64,000 nt of DNA from the NCBI RefSeq assembly GCF_028283785.1, contig NZ_JAPWKB010000019.1, positions 950,001 to 1,014,000 of the forward strand. Reading direction: 5' to 3'. The position numbers and the translations under genes are program-made. This DNA comes from Paraburkholderia sp. GTDB lineage: Bacteria; Pseudomonadota; Gammaproteobacteria; Burkholderiales; Burkholderiaceae. The notes under the pieces are model-generated. The model was not told the DNA's origin, did no database searches, and saw only the letters and a program-made list of their open reading frames with translations. Of this stretch, positions 53,120 to 62,120 are shown one piece after another. Numbering within the stretch: the stretch's first letter is position 1; every line of letters starts with the position of its first letter.

Positions 53120-53153
53120 ACGGCCCGCCGGGACAGGACGTCCGGCGGGCCGT
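53120..53153 (-). terminator. Terminator after aceB
   Basis: ACGGCCCGCCGG and CCGGCGGGCCGT form a 12-bp stem. On the minus strand it is followed by TTTTGC, so it acts after aceB; on the plus strand no T-run follows. Confidence 0.75.
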
Positions 53154-53168
53154 CGTGCGTTCAGCCGA

Positions 53169-54773
53169 TCAGATTTCTTCGTACAAAGGCAGCGTCAGGA
53201 AGTCGGTGAATTGCGCCGACGTCGACATCTGCTCGAAGATCTGCGCCGCGCGAGCGTACGGCGCCGTGTCGCCCGCGACCGCCTGCTTCACCTTCGTCAG
53301 TTCGTCGGCAATCAGGCCGCGCACCAGATCCGCCGTCACCTTGCGGCCGTCGTCGAGCACACCCTTCGGCGAGCGGATCCATTGCCACACCTGCGAGCGC
53401 GAAATCTCGGCGGTCGCCGCATCTTCCATCAGGTTGTGGATCGGCACGCAGCCGTTGCCGGTCAGCCACGACCCCAGGTAGTGAATCCCGACGTTGATGT
53501 TATTGCGCAAGCCCGCTTCGGTGATCGGCGCTTCGGGGCGGAAGTCGGTCAGATCCTTCGCCGTGACCATCACGTCGTCGCGTTGCTTGCCGATCTGGTT
53601 CGGCTTGTCGCCGAGCACCTTGACGAACTCGTCCATCGCGATCGGCACGAGGCCCGGATGCGCGACCCAACCTCCGTCGTAACCGTCGCCGGCGTCGCGC
53701 GCCTTGTCCGAACGGACGCCGCCCATTGCCTTGTCGTTTGCAGCCGGATCGTTCCTGATCGGAATCAGCGCGCTCATCCCGCCGATCGCAGGCGCATTGC
53801 GACGATGGCAGGTCTTCAGCAATTGCAGCGCGTATGCACGCATGAACGGCACGGTCATCGTGATCTGCGAGCGGTCGGCCAGACAGAAGTCCTGATCGTT
53901 GCGGAATTTCTTGATCGCCGAAAAGATGTAGTCCCAGCGACCCGCGTTCAAACCCGAGCTGTGTTCGCGCAACTCGTACAGGATTTCGTCCATCTCGAAC
54001 GCGGCGAGAATGGTTTCGATCAGCACCGTGGCGCGGATCGTGCCGCGCGGCACGCCGGTCGCTTCCTGCGCGGCGACGAAAATATCGTTCCACAGACGCG
54101 CTTCGAGATGGCTTTCCAGCTTCGGCAGATAGAAGTACGGGCCGGAGCCGCGCGCCAGCAATTCTTTGGCGTTGTGAACCATATACAGCGCGAAATCGAA
54201 GATACCGCCGGACACGCGCTGGCCATCCACCTTCACGTGTTTTTCATCGAGATGCCAGCCGCGCGGACGCACGATCAGCGTCGCGGTCCGGTCGTTCAGC
54301 GCGTACGACTTGCCGTTCTGCTCGAGCGAAATGGTGCGGCGAACGGCGTCCTTCAGATTGATATGACCGGTGATCTGGTTGTCCCAGCTCGGCGCATTCG
54401 AATCCTCGAAGTCGGTCATGTACGAATCAGCGCCCGAATTCAGCGCGTTGATGATCATCTTGCGCTCGACCGGTCCGGTGATTTCCACGCGACGGCATTC
54501 GAGGTCTTTCGGCAGCGGCGCGATGGTCCAGTCGGCGTCGCGGATGTGTTGCGTGTCGGCGAGAAAATCGGGGCGTTCGCCCGCATCGAGCCGTTTGGCG
54601 CGCTCGACGCGCGCGTTCAGCAATTGCTGGCGGCGCGGTTCGAACGTGCGGTGCAACGCGGCGACGAGTTCGAGTGCTTCGGGCGTGAGGATGGTGTCGA
54701 AACCCGGCTTGAGGTTCGTTAAGACGTCGGCCGGAATTTCCATGCCCTTAGGCAACGACAACGTGTTCGCCAT
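53169..54773 (-). CDS. aceB: Malate synthase A
   Basis: AceB condenses glyoxylate with acetyl-CoA to malate in the glyoxylate bypass. The 534-residue protein has MTDFEDSNAPSWDN, RPRGWHLDEKHV (active-site Arg), AATVLIETILAAFEMDEI-type segment (here RATVLIETILAAFEMDEILYELREH) and the C-terminal catalytic Asp region with LEDAATAEI-like MEDAATAEISRSQVWQW. Length is typical of isoform A (about 530). Isocitrate lyase is not in the window. A ribosome site AAGGAGA precedes the ATG. A haloacid dehalogenase gene lies 126 bases upstream on the same strand. Confidence 0.95.
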   Translation of the reverse strand: MANTLSLPKGMEIPADVLTNLKPGFDTILTPEALELVAALHRTFEPRRQQLLNARVERAKRLDAGERPDFLADTQHIRDADWTIAPLPKDLECRRVEITGPVERKMIINALNSGADSYMTDFEDSNAPSWDNQITGHINLKDAVRRTISLEQNGKSYALNDRTATLIVRPRGWHLDEKHVKVDGQRVSGGIFDFALYMVHNAKELLARGSGPYFYLPKLESHLEARLWNDIFVAAQEATGVPRGTIRATVLIETILAAFEMDEILYELREHSSGLNAGRWDYIFSAIKKFRNDQDFCLADRSQITMTVPFMRAYALQLLKTCHRRNAPAIGGMSALIPIRNDPAANDKAMGGVRSDKARDAGDGYDGGWVAHPGLVPIAMDEFVKVLGDKPNQIGKQRDDVMVTAKDLTDFRPEAPITEAGLRNNINVGIHYLGSWLTGNGCVPIHNLMEDAATAEISRSQVWQWIRSPKGVLDDGRKVTADLVRGLIADELTKVKQAVAGDTAPYARAAQIFEQMSTSAQFTDFLTLPLYEEI

Positions 54774-54899
54774 TGATATCTCCTTGGTCGGTCAGAGTGC
54801 TGCGTGTGATGAATGCGTATTGCGGAATCCGTGTTGCCTGATGCGTACTGCGCGAAGCCGAAACGTGAAATGCGTCGCCGCCGGAACCGCGCCGAACCG

Positions 54900-55670
54900 T
54901 CACGCGCCGGGGCTGGGCGGGCGAGGGCGCGAACCGGTCTTGCCGGACGGTGCGATGCTTTTCAGAAAGGCCAGCAGATCGTTCATGCCGCCCCCCGTGC
55001 CGTGCGGCGCGATGCCGAGCTGTTCGGCGGGCATCCGCTGACGGTTCAGCCAGAACGTCGTGTAGCCGAACCAGCCGGCGCCGGCCGCATCCCATCCGTT
55101 CGACGACACGAACACGATCTCGCGGGGCAGCGCGTCGAACGTGCGTGTGCCGAGCGCATAGGCTGCGGCGGCGGGTTTGTACGCGCGCACCGTATCGACG
55201 GAGAGCACGTGATCGAACAGGCCGGTCATGCCTGCGCTCTTGACAGCGATATCGAGCATCTGCGGATTGCCGTTCGACAGGATCGCGAGGCTGGGGCGCC
55301 CGGTGTCCGGTTCGAAAGCGCGCAGCGTGCGCAATGCGGGGATCACGTCCGGAAACGCGGACAGACACGCGTATTCGTCCATCAACCGCTTTTCGGCGGC
55401 GCCGTTCAGGTTCAGGCCGAGCTTCGCGGCCGCGAAGCGCAGCGCGTCGAGCGTGATGTGCCAGAACGGTTGATAGTGCGCGCCGTCGGGATCGGCGAGC
55501 GTGCGCAGTTGCGTGTATTCGATCTGTTTTTGCCGCCACAACTGCGACAGCGCATCGCCGTGGCCCGGAAACATCTGCGCCGCCGCAGCCACCACCGAAT
55601 GCACGTCGAACAGCGTGCCGTACGCGTCGAAAATCACTGCTTTGGGAAAAGGTGTCGTTGTGGCCGACAT
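54900..55670 (-). CDS. Haloacid dehalogenase, type II
   Basis: A 256-residue HAD-superfamily hydrolase of the L-2-haloacid dehalogenase type. The nucleophile Asp15 is in FDAYGTLFDV, followed by the type II pattern LAILSNGNPQML, the Lys in VRAYKPAAAAY, and VSSNGWDAAGAGWFGY. These motifs match L-2-haloacid dehalogenases, but the natural substrate may be different. It is divergent from a LysR-type regulator (137 bases apart), which may control it. Confidence 0.92.
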   Translation of the reverse strand: MSATTTPFPKAVIFDAYGTLFDVHSVVAAAAQMFPGHGDALSQLWRQKQIEYTQLRTLADPDGAHYQPFWHITLDALRFAAAKLGLNLNGAAEKRLMDEYACLSAFPDVIPALRTLRAFEPDTGRPSLAILSNGNPQMLDIAVKSAGMTGLFDHVLSVDTVRAYKPAAAAYALGTRTFDALPREIVFVSSNGWDAAGAGWFGYTTFWLNRQRMPAEQLGIAPHGTGGGMNDLLAFLKSIAPSGKTGSRPRPPSPGA

Positions 55671-55701
55671 TGCCGTGCGCTCCAGTTAAAGGTCGAAGAA
55701 C

Positions 55702-55729
55702 ATTGTATTAGTGCATCAGGGCGCGTAAA
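55702..55729 (-). promoter_or_regulatory. Candidate dehalogenase promoter
   Basis: On the minus strand TTTACG (55724-55729) and TACAAT (55702-55707) are 16 bases apart, about 30 bases before the dehalogenase start. A GCATCAG half-site (55713-55719) lies in the spacer. Confidence 0.42.
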
Positions 55730-55746
55730 AAGAGGCTAAACATCAC

Positions 55747-55775
55747 TTGATCTTTTACTTTTACACACCTAATCT
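55747..55775 (+). promoter_or_regulatory. Candidate LysR gene promoter
   Basis: TTGATC (55747-55752) and TAATCT (55770-55775) are 17 bases apart, 33 bases before the LysR start. An inverted CTGATGC half-site (55774-55780) overlaps the -10 box. Confidence 0.42.
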
Positions 55776-55807
55776 GATGCGCATTCCGACTTCGGTGTGC
55801 GCAAGAT

Positions 55808-56710
55808 ATGGACCGCTTCAAGCAGATCGAGACCTTCGTCGCGGTGGCGGCGAAGGGCAGTTTGTCGGCGGCGGCGCAGGCGGAAGGGGTCGCGCCCGCG
55901 ATCATCGGGCGGCGCATCGACGCGCTCGAAGAACGCCTCGGCGTAAAGCTGCTGATCCGCACCACGCGCAAGATCACGCTGACTTTCGAAGGCTCGGCCT
56001 TCCTCGAAGACTGTCAGCGCATTCTTCTCGAAATGCAGAACTCGGAGGCGAGCGTGTCGGCAGGCGGCGTCAAGGCGAGCGGCCATTTGCGCGTGTCGGC
56101 TCCGGCCGGTTTCGGGCGGCGTCACGTCGCGCCGCTCGTGCCGGCGTTCACGGCCGCGCATCCGGACGTGACCATCACGCTCGATCTATCCGACCGCCTC
56201 GTCGATCTGGTCAACGAAGGTTTCGACTGCGCGGTGCGGCTGGGCGAGTTGCCGGATTCGTCGCTGGTGTCGCTGCGGCTCGGCGAAAACCGTCGCGTCT
56301 GCGTGGCGTCGCCGGACTATCTCGCGCGACGCGGCGCGCCCGACGCGTTGACCGATCTCGCCGCGCATAACTGCCTCGCGCTCGGTGCGAGCGCGAATCA
56401 GCAACGCGGCTGGATGTTCGCGCAGGACGGCAAGGTGGTGTCGATCCGGGTGTCCGGCACGATGGAGTGCTCGGACGGCGCGGTACTACACGAGTGGTGT
56501 CTGGCCGGACACGGCCTCGCGTGGCGTTCGTGGTGGGAAGTGGGCGACGATATCGCGGCGGGCCGGCTCGTCACCGTGCTCGATGCGTACGCCGCGCCCG
56601 CGATCGGCATTCACGCGGTGTTTCCGCAGCGCAGGCATCTTCCGCTGCGCGTGCGGCTGTTTCTCGATTTCCTCAAGCATTCGTACGGCAATAGCGAATA
56701 CTGGGGCTGA
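55808..56710 (+). CDS. LysR family transcriptional regulator
   Basis: A 300-residue LysR-type regulator. Residues 1-60 form the winged helix (MDRFKQIETFVAVAAKGSLSAAAQAEG...), followed by the linker helix and a two-lobed effector-binding domain (GHLRVSAPAGFGRRHVAPLV). It is divergent from the haloacid dehalogenase and likely regulates it or itself, a common arrangement for LysR proteins (inference). Its stop is one base from the stop of the convergent flippase gene. Confidence 0.93.
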   Translation: MDRFKQIETFVAVAAKGSLSAAAQAEGVAPAIIGRRIDALEERLGVKLLIRTTRKITLTFEGSAFLEDCQRILLEMQNSEASVSAGGVKASGHLRVSAPAGFGRRHVAPLVPAFTAAHPDVTITLDLSDRLVDLVNEGFDCAVRLGELPDSSLVSLRLGENRRVCVASPDYLARRGAPDALTDLAAHNCLALGASANQQRGWMFAQDGKVVSIRVSGTMECSDGAVLHEWCLAGHGLAWRSWWEVGDDIAAGRLVTVLDAYAAPAIGIHAVFPQRRHLPLRVRLFLDFLKHSYGNSEYWG

Positions 56711-56711
56711 G

Positions 56712-58205
56712 TCAGGACCCTTGCGCTTCGTCCGGCGCAGGCTGGTCTACCGGCAGAAAGCCGAAGCGCACGCACAGCTTGCGCAGCATCCCGCGCAGCT
56801 CGCTCGATGTATGGATCGACCAGCCCACATTCGCGGCAGCCATCGCCAGCGCGACCACGATCACCGCCGGCAACGTATTGATCTGCGAGCCGATCGCGAC
56901 CGTCGCGATCAGGAAGGCCAGGTGCGCGAGCATGTTCGGCAGGATCGCGCGCGGATGCAGTCGCGCGAAGTACAGGAACACCCAGTAATCGCACGCGGCC
57001 TTCAGGCCGACCGTCACCGCCGCGCCTTCGATCCCGAACCAGCGGATCGCCATCCACAACACGCCGACGAACAGCGGCAACTGCAACCAGCTGACCCGCG
57101 CCACCGCCGACTGGTTCGCCTGCGCCTGAATCAGCGAGCCGAGAATCGCCGATTGTCCGTTGATCCATACGCCGATGATCAGCAGACGCCCGACCGGCGC
57201 GCACGCAAGCGCCATCGGCGCGCCGAGCCAGATCGTCAGGAACGGTTCGAGCGCGAGAATCGCAATCAGCACGCACGGCGTGAACACGCCGTTCAACAAC
57301 GCCAGCGCGCTGCGCGCCAGTTCGTCCGCATTCTCCTTGGTCGACGCCGACAGGCGCGGGAACAGCGTGCGCATCATCGCCATCGGCAGAATGTTCAGAC
57401 GCACGACGAGGTTTTGCGGCGTCGCGTAATACGCGACTTCACGCGCGCCGACGACCGAGCCGACCAGCATCCGGTCGATCGTCGCGGTGATCGCCATCGG
57501 AAGGTTGAACAGGATCGCCCAACGGCCGAAGCGGAACAGCTCGCGCACCGTCTGCCAGTCCGGCATGGTCGCGCGGCGGATCTTCAGCGCGCGCACCGTC
57601 GCAATGCCGAGCAGGATGCCCGCCAGCACGCGTGCAATCACGGCCGCCGGAATCACCACGGCCAGCGACGGCGAAAACAGGAAGATCGCGGCGAGCGGCA
57701 ACACCTGGAACAGCATCGTGCCGAGCGTCTGCATCATGTTGAAGCTCGTGAAGCTTTCGACCCCGGTGATCGCGCCCGCGAATACCCACGTGACGTTCGC
57801 CAGCGGCACCGAGAGCGCGATCCACGGCAGGCTGCTGATCACTTCACGCTGGAACGCCGGATCGACCTTCACGCCGTGCTGAATATATAGATACGCGCCG
57901 AAATAGATGATCACGCCACCGATGATCCCGGTCGCGAGATTGAACGTGCACGCGCTCCAGAAAATCCGGTCGACGGAGCCGTCGTTGGCGGCGCGCGCCT
58001 TCGCGATCTGGTTTTCGGTGGCGAGACTCGTGCCGAGATCCAGCACCCCGAAATAGCCGATCAGCGCCCATACCAGATTGATCACCGCATAGCGATCCAC
58101 GCCCATCGAATGCAGATAGGCCGGGACGGTCGCGAGAGACACAAAAGTGGGAACGATCGAACCGACGAAGTTGATCGCGATGTTCTTAAGAATGCGTTTT
58201 TCCAT
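56712..58205 (-). CDS. Wzx-like polysaccharide flippase
   Basis: A 497-residue membrane protein of the polysaccharide transporter/MATE-like fold with about 12-14 hydrophobic helices, beginning MEKRILKNIAINFVGSIVPTFVSLATVPAYL. The VGAREVAYYATPQNLVVRL and MMRTLFPRLSAS segments are typical of Wzx/RfbX flippases that move undecaprenyl-linked oligosaccharides. No polymerase or glycosyltransferase genes are adjacent; manC, which makes GDP-mannose, is divergent across a 494-base gap. The start at 58205 is preferred; upstream frame to 58298 has no family features. Confidence 0.88.
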   Translation of the reverse strand: MEKRILKNIAINFVGSIVPTFVSLATVPAYLHSMGVDRYAVINLVWALIGYFGVLDLGTSLATENQIAKARAANDGSVDRIFWSACTFNLATGIIGGVIIYFGAYLYIQHGVKVDPAFQREVISSLPWIALSVPLANVTWVFAGAITGVESFTSFNMMQTLGTMLFQVLPLAAIFLFSPSLAVVIPAAVIARVLAGILLGIATVRALKIRRATMPDWQTVRELFRFGRWAILFNLPMAITATIDRMLVGSVVGAREVAYYATPQNLVVRLNILPMAMMRTLFPRLSASTKENADELARSALALLNGVFTPCVLIAILALEPFLTIWLGAPMALACAPVGRLLIIGVWINGQSAILGSLIQAQANQSAVARVSWLQLPLFVGVLWMAIRWFGIEGAAVTVGLKAACDYWVFLYFARLHPRAILPNMLAHLAFLIATVAIGSQINTLPAVIVVALAMAAANVGWSIHTSSELRGMLRKLCVRFGFLPVDQPAPDEAQGS

Positions 58206-58699
58206 GAAGCGCTGGTCGGACTGAATAAGACAGCAATTAGGGACGGCAATCGGTGAAACGGCAAAGGGTTCACCCCGGAGAAACCCTGAACCGGACAATG
58301 ACCCGATGGTGCGCTACGACCGCCGTTGAATGTGTGCGCGTCCGTACAGATACGCATTGCGGCCGCGGGTTTAATTCGGTTCATGGTCGGCACGCCACAT
58401 AAAAAGGCGTGTCCGGCCGCTGTGCGTGCCGCCTTCGGGACCGGCGCACGGCAAAAGAATCCCACCGGTGCAGCCGCCTGACACGCGCCTGCAAACGGGG
58501 TGGGCACGGGGTTTTGCACGAGGAAGCGGTTCGGACCTGTCGCGCGCACGACGGGTTGCCGGCGGTTTTCGCGTCGTTCGTCACTTCCCGCGTCCCATCT
58601 TGCCGCCCGTTTCGGGGTCCGCGTCCGTGCGCATGCGCCGGTTCCGGGCTGTCACGCTCAACCTGATCTTCCACCCGAGATTTCGAACCGAGGCCACTG
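58206..58699. other. 494-base divergent gap between the flippase gene and manC
   Basis: Upstream regions of both genes. It is GC-rich, with one short hairpin (ACGCC/GGCGT around 58393-58411) and no clear promoter pair. Several short open frames with Arg/Ser bias are unlikely to be genes. Confidence 0.45.
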
Positions 58700-60277
58700 A
58701 TGAACCGAATCGCCGATCCGTGTACACCTGACGCCGTTGCGCCCCAAGCGGATGCCGCGACGGTGCGAGTGACCGTGCAGCCCGTGATTCTCGCGGGCGG
58801 CTCCGGCACCCGCTTGTGGCCGTTGTCGCGCGAACGTTGCCCGAAGCAGTTGATCGGCCTGATCGAGGACGAGTCGATGCTCGAAGCGACCTTGCGACGC
58901 ATCGACGGCGCCTTCGCGCGAGACGCGGCCAGCCCGGCTCGCGCGGCGCGCATCAAGCTCGCGCCGCTGGTCGTATGCAGCGAGGAATTGCGCCTGATGA
59001 CGGCGGAATGCATCGGCCGCTATGGCGACGATGTGAAGATGCTGCTCGAACCGGCCGCGCGCAATACCGCGCCCGCGCTGACGATTGCCGCGCTGGCCGC
59101 GCAAGCCGTATCCGGTGACGATCCGGTGATCGTCGCGTTGCCCGCCGATCATCTGATCGCCGATCACGCCGCGTTCGCCCGCGCGCTCGACGAAGCGGTC
59201 GCCCATGCCGCGAACGGCGCGATCGTCACGCTCGGCGTGCCGCCGCAACGTGCCGAGACCGGTTACGGCTATATCCGCACCGGCGCGCCGATCGGCCAGC
59301 AAGGCGCGCGCGAGATCGGACGTTTCGTCGAGAAGCCCGACGCGGAACTCGCGGCGCACTACGTCGCGTCCGGCGATTACTGGTGGAACAGCGGCATTTT
59401 CGTCGTGCGTGCGTCGGTGTGGCTGACGGCCATTGCGCATTGCCGCCCGGCGATCGCGTCGGCCTGCGCGGATGCGTTCGCGCAGGCGAGCCGCACCTCC
59501 GACGGCGCACAGTTGCTCGAACGCAATGCGTTCGGCGCGTGCCCGTCCGATTCGATCGACTACGCGGTGATGGAACGCGTCGCCGCCGACGCCAGCCTCA
59601 CGGGCGTGGTGGTGCCGCTCGAAGCGGGCTGGTCGGACGTGGGCGCGTGGGACGCGGTGTGGGACGTGTCGGCGAAAGATATCGACGGTAACGTCGGACG
59701 CGGCCGCGTGCTGTTCGAAGGCGCGACCGACAGCTTCGCGCATTCCGACGGCCGGCTGGTCGCGTGTGTCGGCGTCAGCGGCGTGGTGGTGGTCGAAACC
59801 GCCGACGCGGTGCTGGTGGCATCGAAAGATCGCGTGCAGGACGTGAAGGCGATCGTCGGGCGTCTGAAGGCCGAGCGCGGCAGTGAAGTGCACGAGCATC
59901 GCAAGGTCGCGCGGCCGTGGGGCTTCTACGATTCGATCGATCGCGGCGATCGGTTCCAGGTGAAACGCATCGTCGTCAAACCGGGCGGACGACTGTCATT
60001 GCAGATGCATCATCACCGCGCCGAACACTGGATCGTGGTGAGCGGCACCGCACTCGTCACGCGCGGTCAGGAGACGTTTTTGCTGAGCGAAAACCAGTCC
60101 ACCTATATTCCGCTCGGCGTCACGCACCGGCTCGAAAATCCGGGCAAGACACCGCTCGAAATCATCGAAGTGCAATCGGGCGGCTATCTCGGCGAAGACG
60201 ATATCGTGCGCTTCGACGATCAATACGGCCGTACGCAGGAGCAAGACCATGAACGCGCGGGCAACACCGGCCGTTGA
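58700..60277 (+). CDS. manC: Mannose-1-phosphate guanylyltransferase / mannose-6-phosphate isomerase
   Basis: A bifunctional enzyme making GDP-mannose, precursor of exopolysaccharides and fucose. The 525 residues start with the nucleotidyltransferase signature LAGGSGTRLWPLSRERCPKQ (residues 31-50). The middle has FVEKPDAELAAHYVASGDYWWNSGIF, and the C-terminal type II PMI cupin has RPWGFYDSI and PGGRLSLQMHHHRAEHW. Both halves look intact. The downstream flavin reductase gene overlaps the 3' end by 29 bases. Confidence 0.95.
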   Translation: MNRIADPCTPDAVAPQADAATVRVTVQPVILAGGSGTRLWPLSRERCPKQLIGLIEDESMLEATLRRIDGAFARDAASPARAARIKLAPLVVCSEELRLMTAECIGRYGDDVKMLLEPAARNTAPALTIAALAAQAVSGDDPVIVALPADHLIADHAAFARALDEAVAHAANGAIVTLGVPPQRAETGYGYIRTGAPIGQQGAREIGRFVEKPDAELAAHYVASGDYWWNSGIFVVRASVWLTAIAHCRPAIASACADAFAQASRTSDGAQLLERNAFGACPSDSIDYAVMERVAADASLTGVVVPLEAGWSDVGAWDAVWDVSAKDIDGNVGRGRVLFEGATDSFAHSDGRLVACVGVSGVVVVETADAVLVASKDRVQDVKAIVGRLKAERGSEVHEHRKVARPWGFYDSIDRGDRFQVKRIVVKPGGRLSLQMHHHRAEHWIVVSGTALVTRGQETFLLSENQSTYIPLGVTHRLENPGKTPLEIIEVQSGGYLGEDDIVRFDDQYGRTQEQDHERAGNTGR

Positions 60278-60797
60278 GTCACGTAGCGCGCCGGCGGAAT
60301 GCGGCGACATGCCGGAATCCGAAGGATTCGACGAAGCGCGTTTCCGGCGCGCGTTGAGCCGCTTCGCGACCGGCGTGGTGGTGATCTCGACAGGGTGCGG
60401 CGACGCGCTCCATGCGATGACCGCCAACGCGTTCATGTCCGGCTCGCTGAAGCCGCCGCTGATCGTCGTGTCGGTCGGGCATCGGGCGCGAATGCATGCG
60501 CGTCTGATGGACGATGCGCTGTTCGGCGTCAGCGTGCTGTCCGATCAGCAGGAGCCGCATAGCCGCCATTTCGCGGGCGATCCGCAATCGTCACTCGCGC
60601 CGGGCTTCGCCGAAATCGACGGGCTGCCCGGCATCGCGTTGCTCGATCGCGCGGTGGCGCGTTTCGCTGCGCGCATCGTCGACCGTCATCCTTGCGGCGA
60701 TCACACACTATTCATTGGCGAGGTGCTGACGTTCGCGCTCGACGAACACGCACCGCTCGTTTTCTTCGGTGGACGGTATGCATCGGTGGCGCGTTGA
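60249..60797 (+). CDS. Flavin reductase-like protein
   Basis: A 182-residue protein of the FMN-binding flavin reductase family, with FATGVVVISTG, HAMTANAFMSGSLKPPLIVVSVGHRARM and the closing FIGEVLTFALDEHAPLVFFGGRY. Such proteins supply reduced flavin to two-component monooxygenases or act as standalone reductases. It starts inside manC (29-base overlap in another frame), an unusual pairing that implies translational coupling; a later start at 60309 (MPESEGFDEARF) would avoid the overlap. No monooxygenase partner is adjacent. Confidence 0.88.
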   Translation: MNARATPAVESRSAPAECGDMPESEGFDEARFRRALSRFATGVVVISTGCGDALHAMTANAFMSGSLKPPLIVVSVGHRARMHARLMDDALFGVSVLSDQQEPHSRHFAGDPQSSLAPGFAEIDGLPGIALLDRAVARFAARIVDRHPCGDHTLFIGEVLTFALDEHAPLVFFGGRYASVAR

Positions 60798-61198
60798 GCG
60801 CGTCGTCGTCGCAGGTCCGTTGCACACATCGCAACCCGGCGCGCGGCGTCGCGGCGGTTCGTCGCAACCGGTTTTTCTGACACGCTTGACACGGCGCGCG
60901 CCTGTCGCGCTGTTGCGGATTTGCCATGCGGTGCCGGCCTGCTTTGGGCGCGCGATGCAAATTTGAACGGCGCTTCAGGCGCGCTGCGCAAGCTTGTTCG
61001 TCGGTGAAACATCGTGCGTTACACAGACGAAACAATTCTTCAGGGGGATAACCCTGTCAGGACGTTTCCCAACTGGCGCATCTGTTTTAGAGCAAGCAAC
61101 GTATGCATGAACAAGACTTAAACATACAAAAGAAGACACACGAGGGCCGCTTTATCAACAAGGCTGCACGGGGGCAACTCCGTATCGGGGAGAGTGTC
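60798..61198. other. 401-base gap before the FadR-type regulator
   Basis: No gene is evident. A 5-bp inverted repeat CAGGG/CCCTG lies at 61041-61056, which might be part of the regulator's own operator. TTGACA occurs at 60887 but without a matching -10 box. Confidence 0.4.
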
Positions 61199-61918
61199 AT
61201 GGAACAGGGCAACAAAGATCGCTCGCTGGTTAGCAAGGTGATGGATGGACTGGTCACGGGCATCGTCGAGGAAAAGTATGGGGCGGTTCTGCCGCCGCAG
61301 GATGTGTTGTCGAAGGAGTTCGACGTCAGCCGCACGGTGATGCGTGAGGCGCTGTCGATGCTGCTCGCGCGCGACATGCTGGATGTGCGTCCGAAGATCG
61401 GCACGCGTATCAGGCCGATGCGCGACTGGCGCATGATCGACGAAGACGTCGTGAACTGGCGCTTTCGCGCGAAACCCGATCCGTCGTTTCTGCGCGACGT
61501 GATCGAGTTCAGGATCCTGATCGAGCCGCGTGCGTCCGCGCAGGCGGCCACGCGTGGCAGTGCGGCCGATATCGCTGCGATCCGCGAAGCCTACGATGCG
61601 TTTCGCGCATTGCCGGCAAGCGATCCCGGCTATCAGGCCGCCGACGAACTGCTGCATACGCGGATCGTCACGGCGAGCGGCAACCAGTTTTTTCAGCAGA
61701 TGGCGGCGATCGTGCGCGGTGCGTTGTCGACGGTGAATCCGATCGTCAACGGCAAGGAAGGCGCATGGGAAACCGTGATGCGCACGCATGGCCGTCTGGT
61801 CGATGCGATCGAGCGACGCGATGCGAGAGAAGCGGAAGCGGCGTCGCGCGCGTTGATCGATTATTCGGCCGACGAGATCGCGACGGCGTTCGCGATCGAT
61901 CCGCCGGTGCACGGTTGA
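61199..61918 (+). CDS. FadR/GntR family transcriptional regulator
   Basis: A 239-residue GntR regulator with an N-terminal winged helix (LPPQDVLSKEFDVSRTVMREALSML) and a helical FCD effector domain with a metal-binding Asp/His pattern (DELLHTRIVTASGN, MRTHGRLVDAI). FCD regulators usually control sugar-acid, amino-acid or organic-acid catabolism. The start at 61199 has a GGGGAGA site 5 bases upstream; an ATG at 61103 would add 32 residues. The oxidoreductase gene starts 200 bases downstream on the same strand. Confidence 0.9.
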   Translation: MEQGNKDRSLVSKVMDGLVTGIVEEKYGAVLPPQDVLSKEFDVSRTVMREALSMLLARDMLDVRPKIGTRIRPMRDWRMIDEDVVNWRFRAKPDPSFLRDVIEFRILIEPRASAQAATRGSAADIAAIREAYDAFRALPASDPGYQAADELLHTRIVTASGNQFFQQMAAIVRGALSTVNPIVNGKEGAWETVMRTHGRLVDAIERRDAREAEAASRALIDYSADEIATAFAIDPPVHG

Positions 61919-62120
61919 GACCGGCGCTGGTGTGAAGAGGTATGCGGCGGTATGCGGGGAAGGGCGATGTTTCGGGATGCTTTGCATTGAGCGGTAGGCG
62001 CTGAAACGCGCTGCCGGCAGCACAGGCGGGTGCATGAGAGAGCACATCGCCGGCGGCTGTCGACAGACGCGACAATGCGCGACAATGTCGGCTCCTCAAT
62101 TGCCTGGAACTGACCGACCG

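Noticed and set aside
62067..62090. Repeated GCGACAATG just before the MocA-type gene
   Set aside because: Two short copies without dyad symmetry or promoter context; not enough to call an operator.
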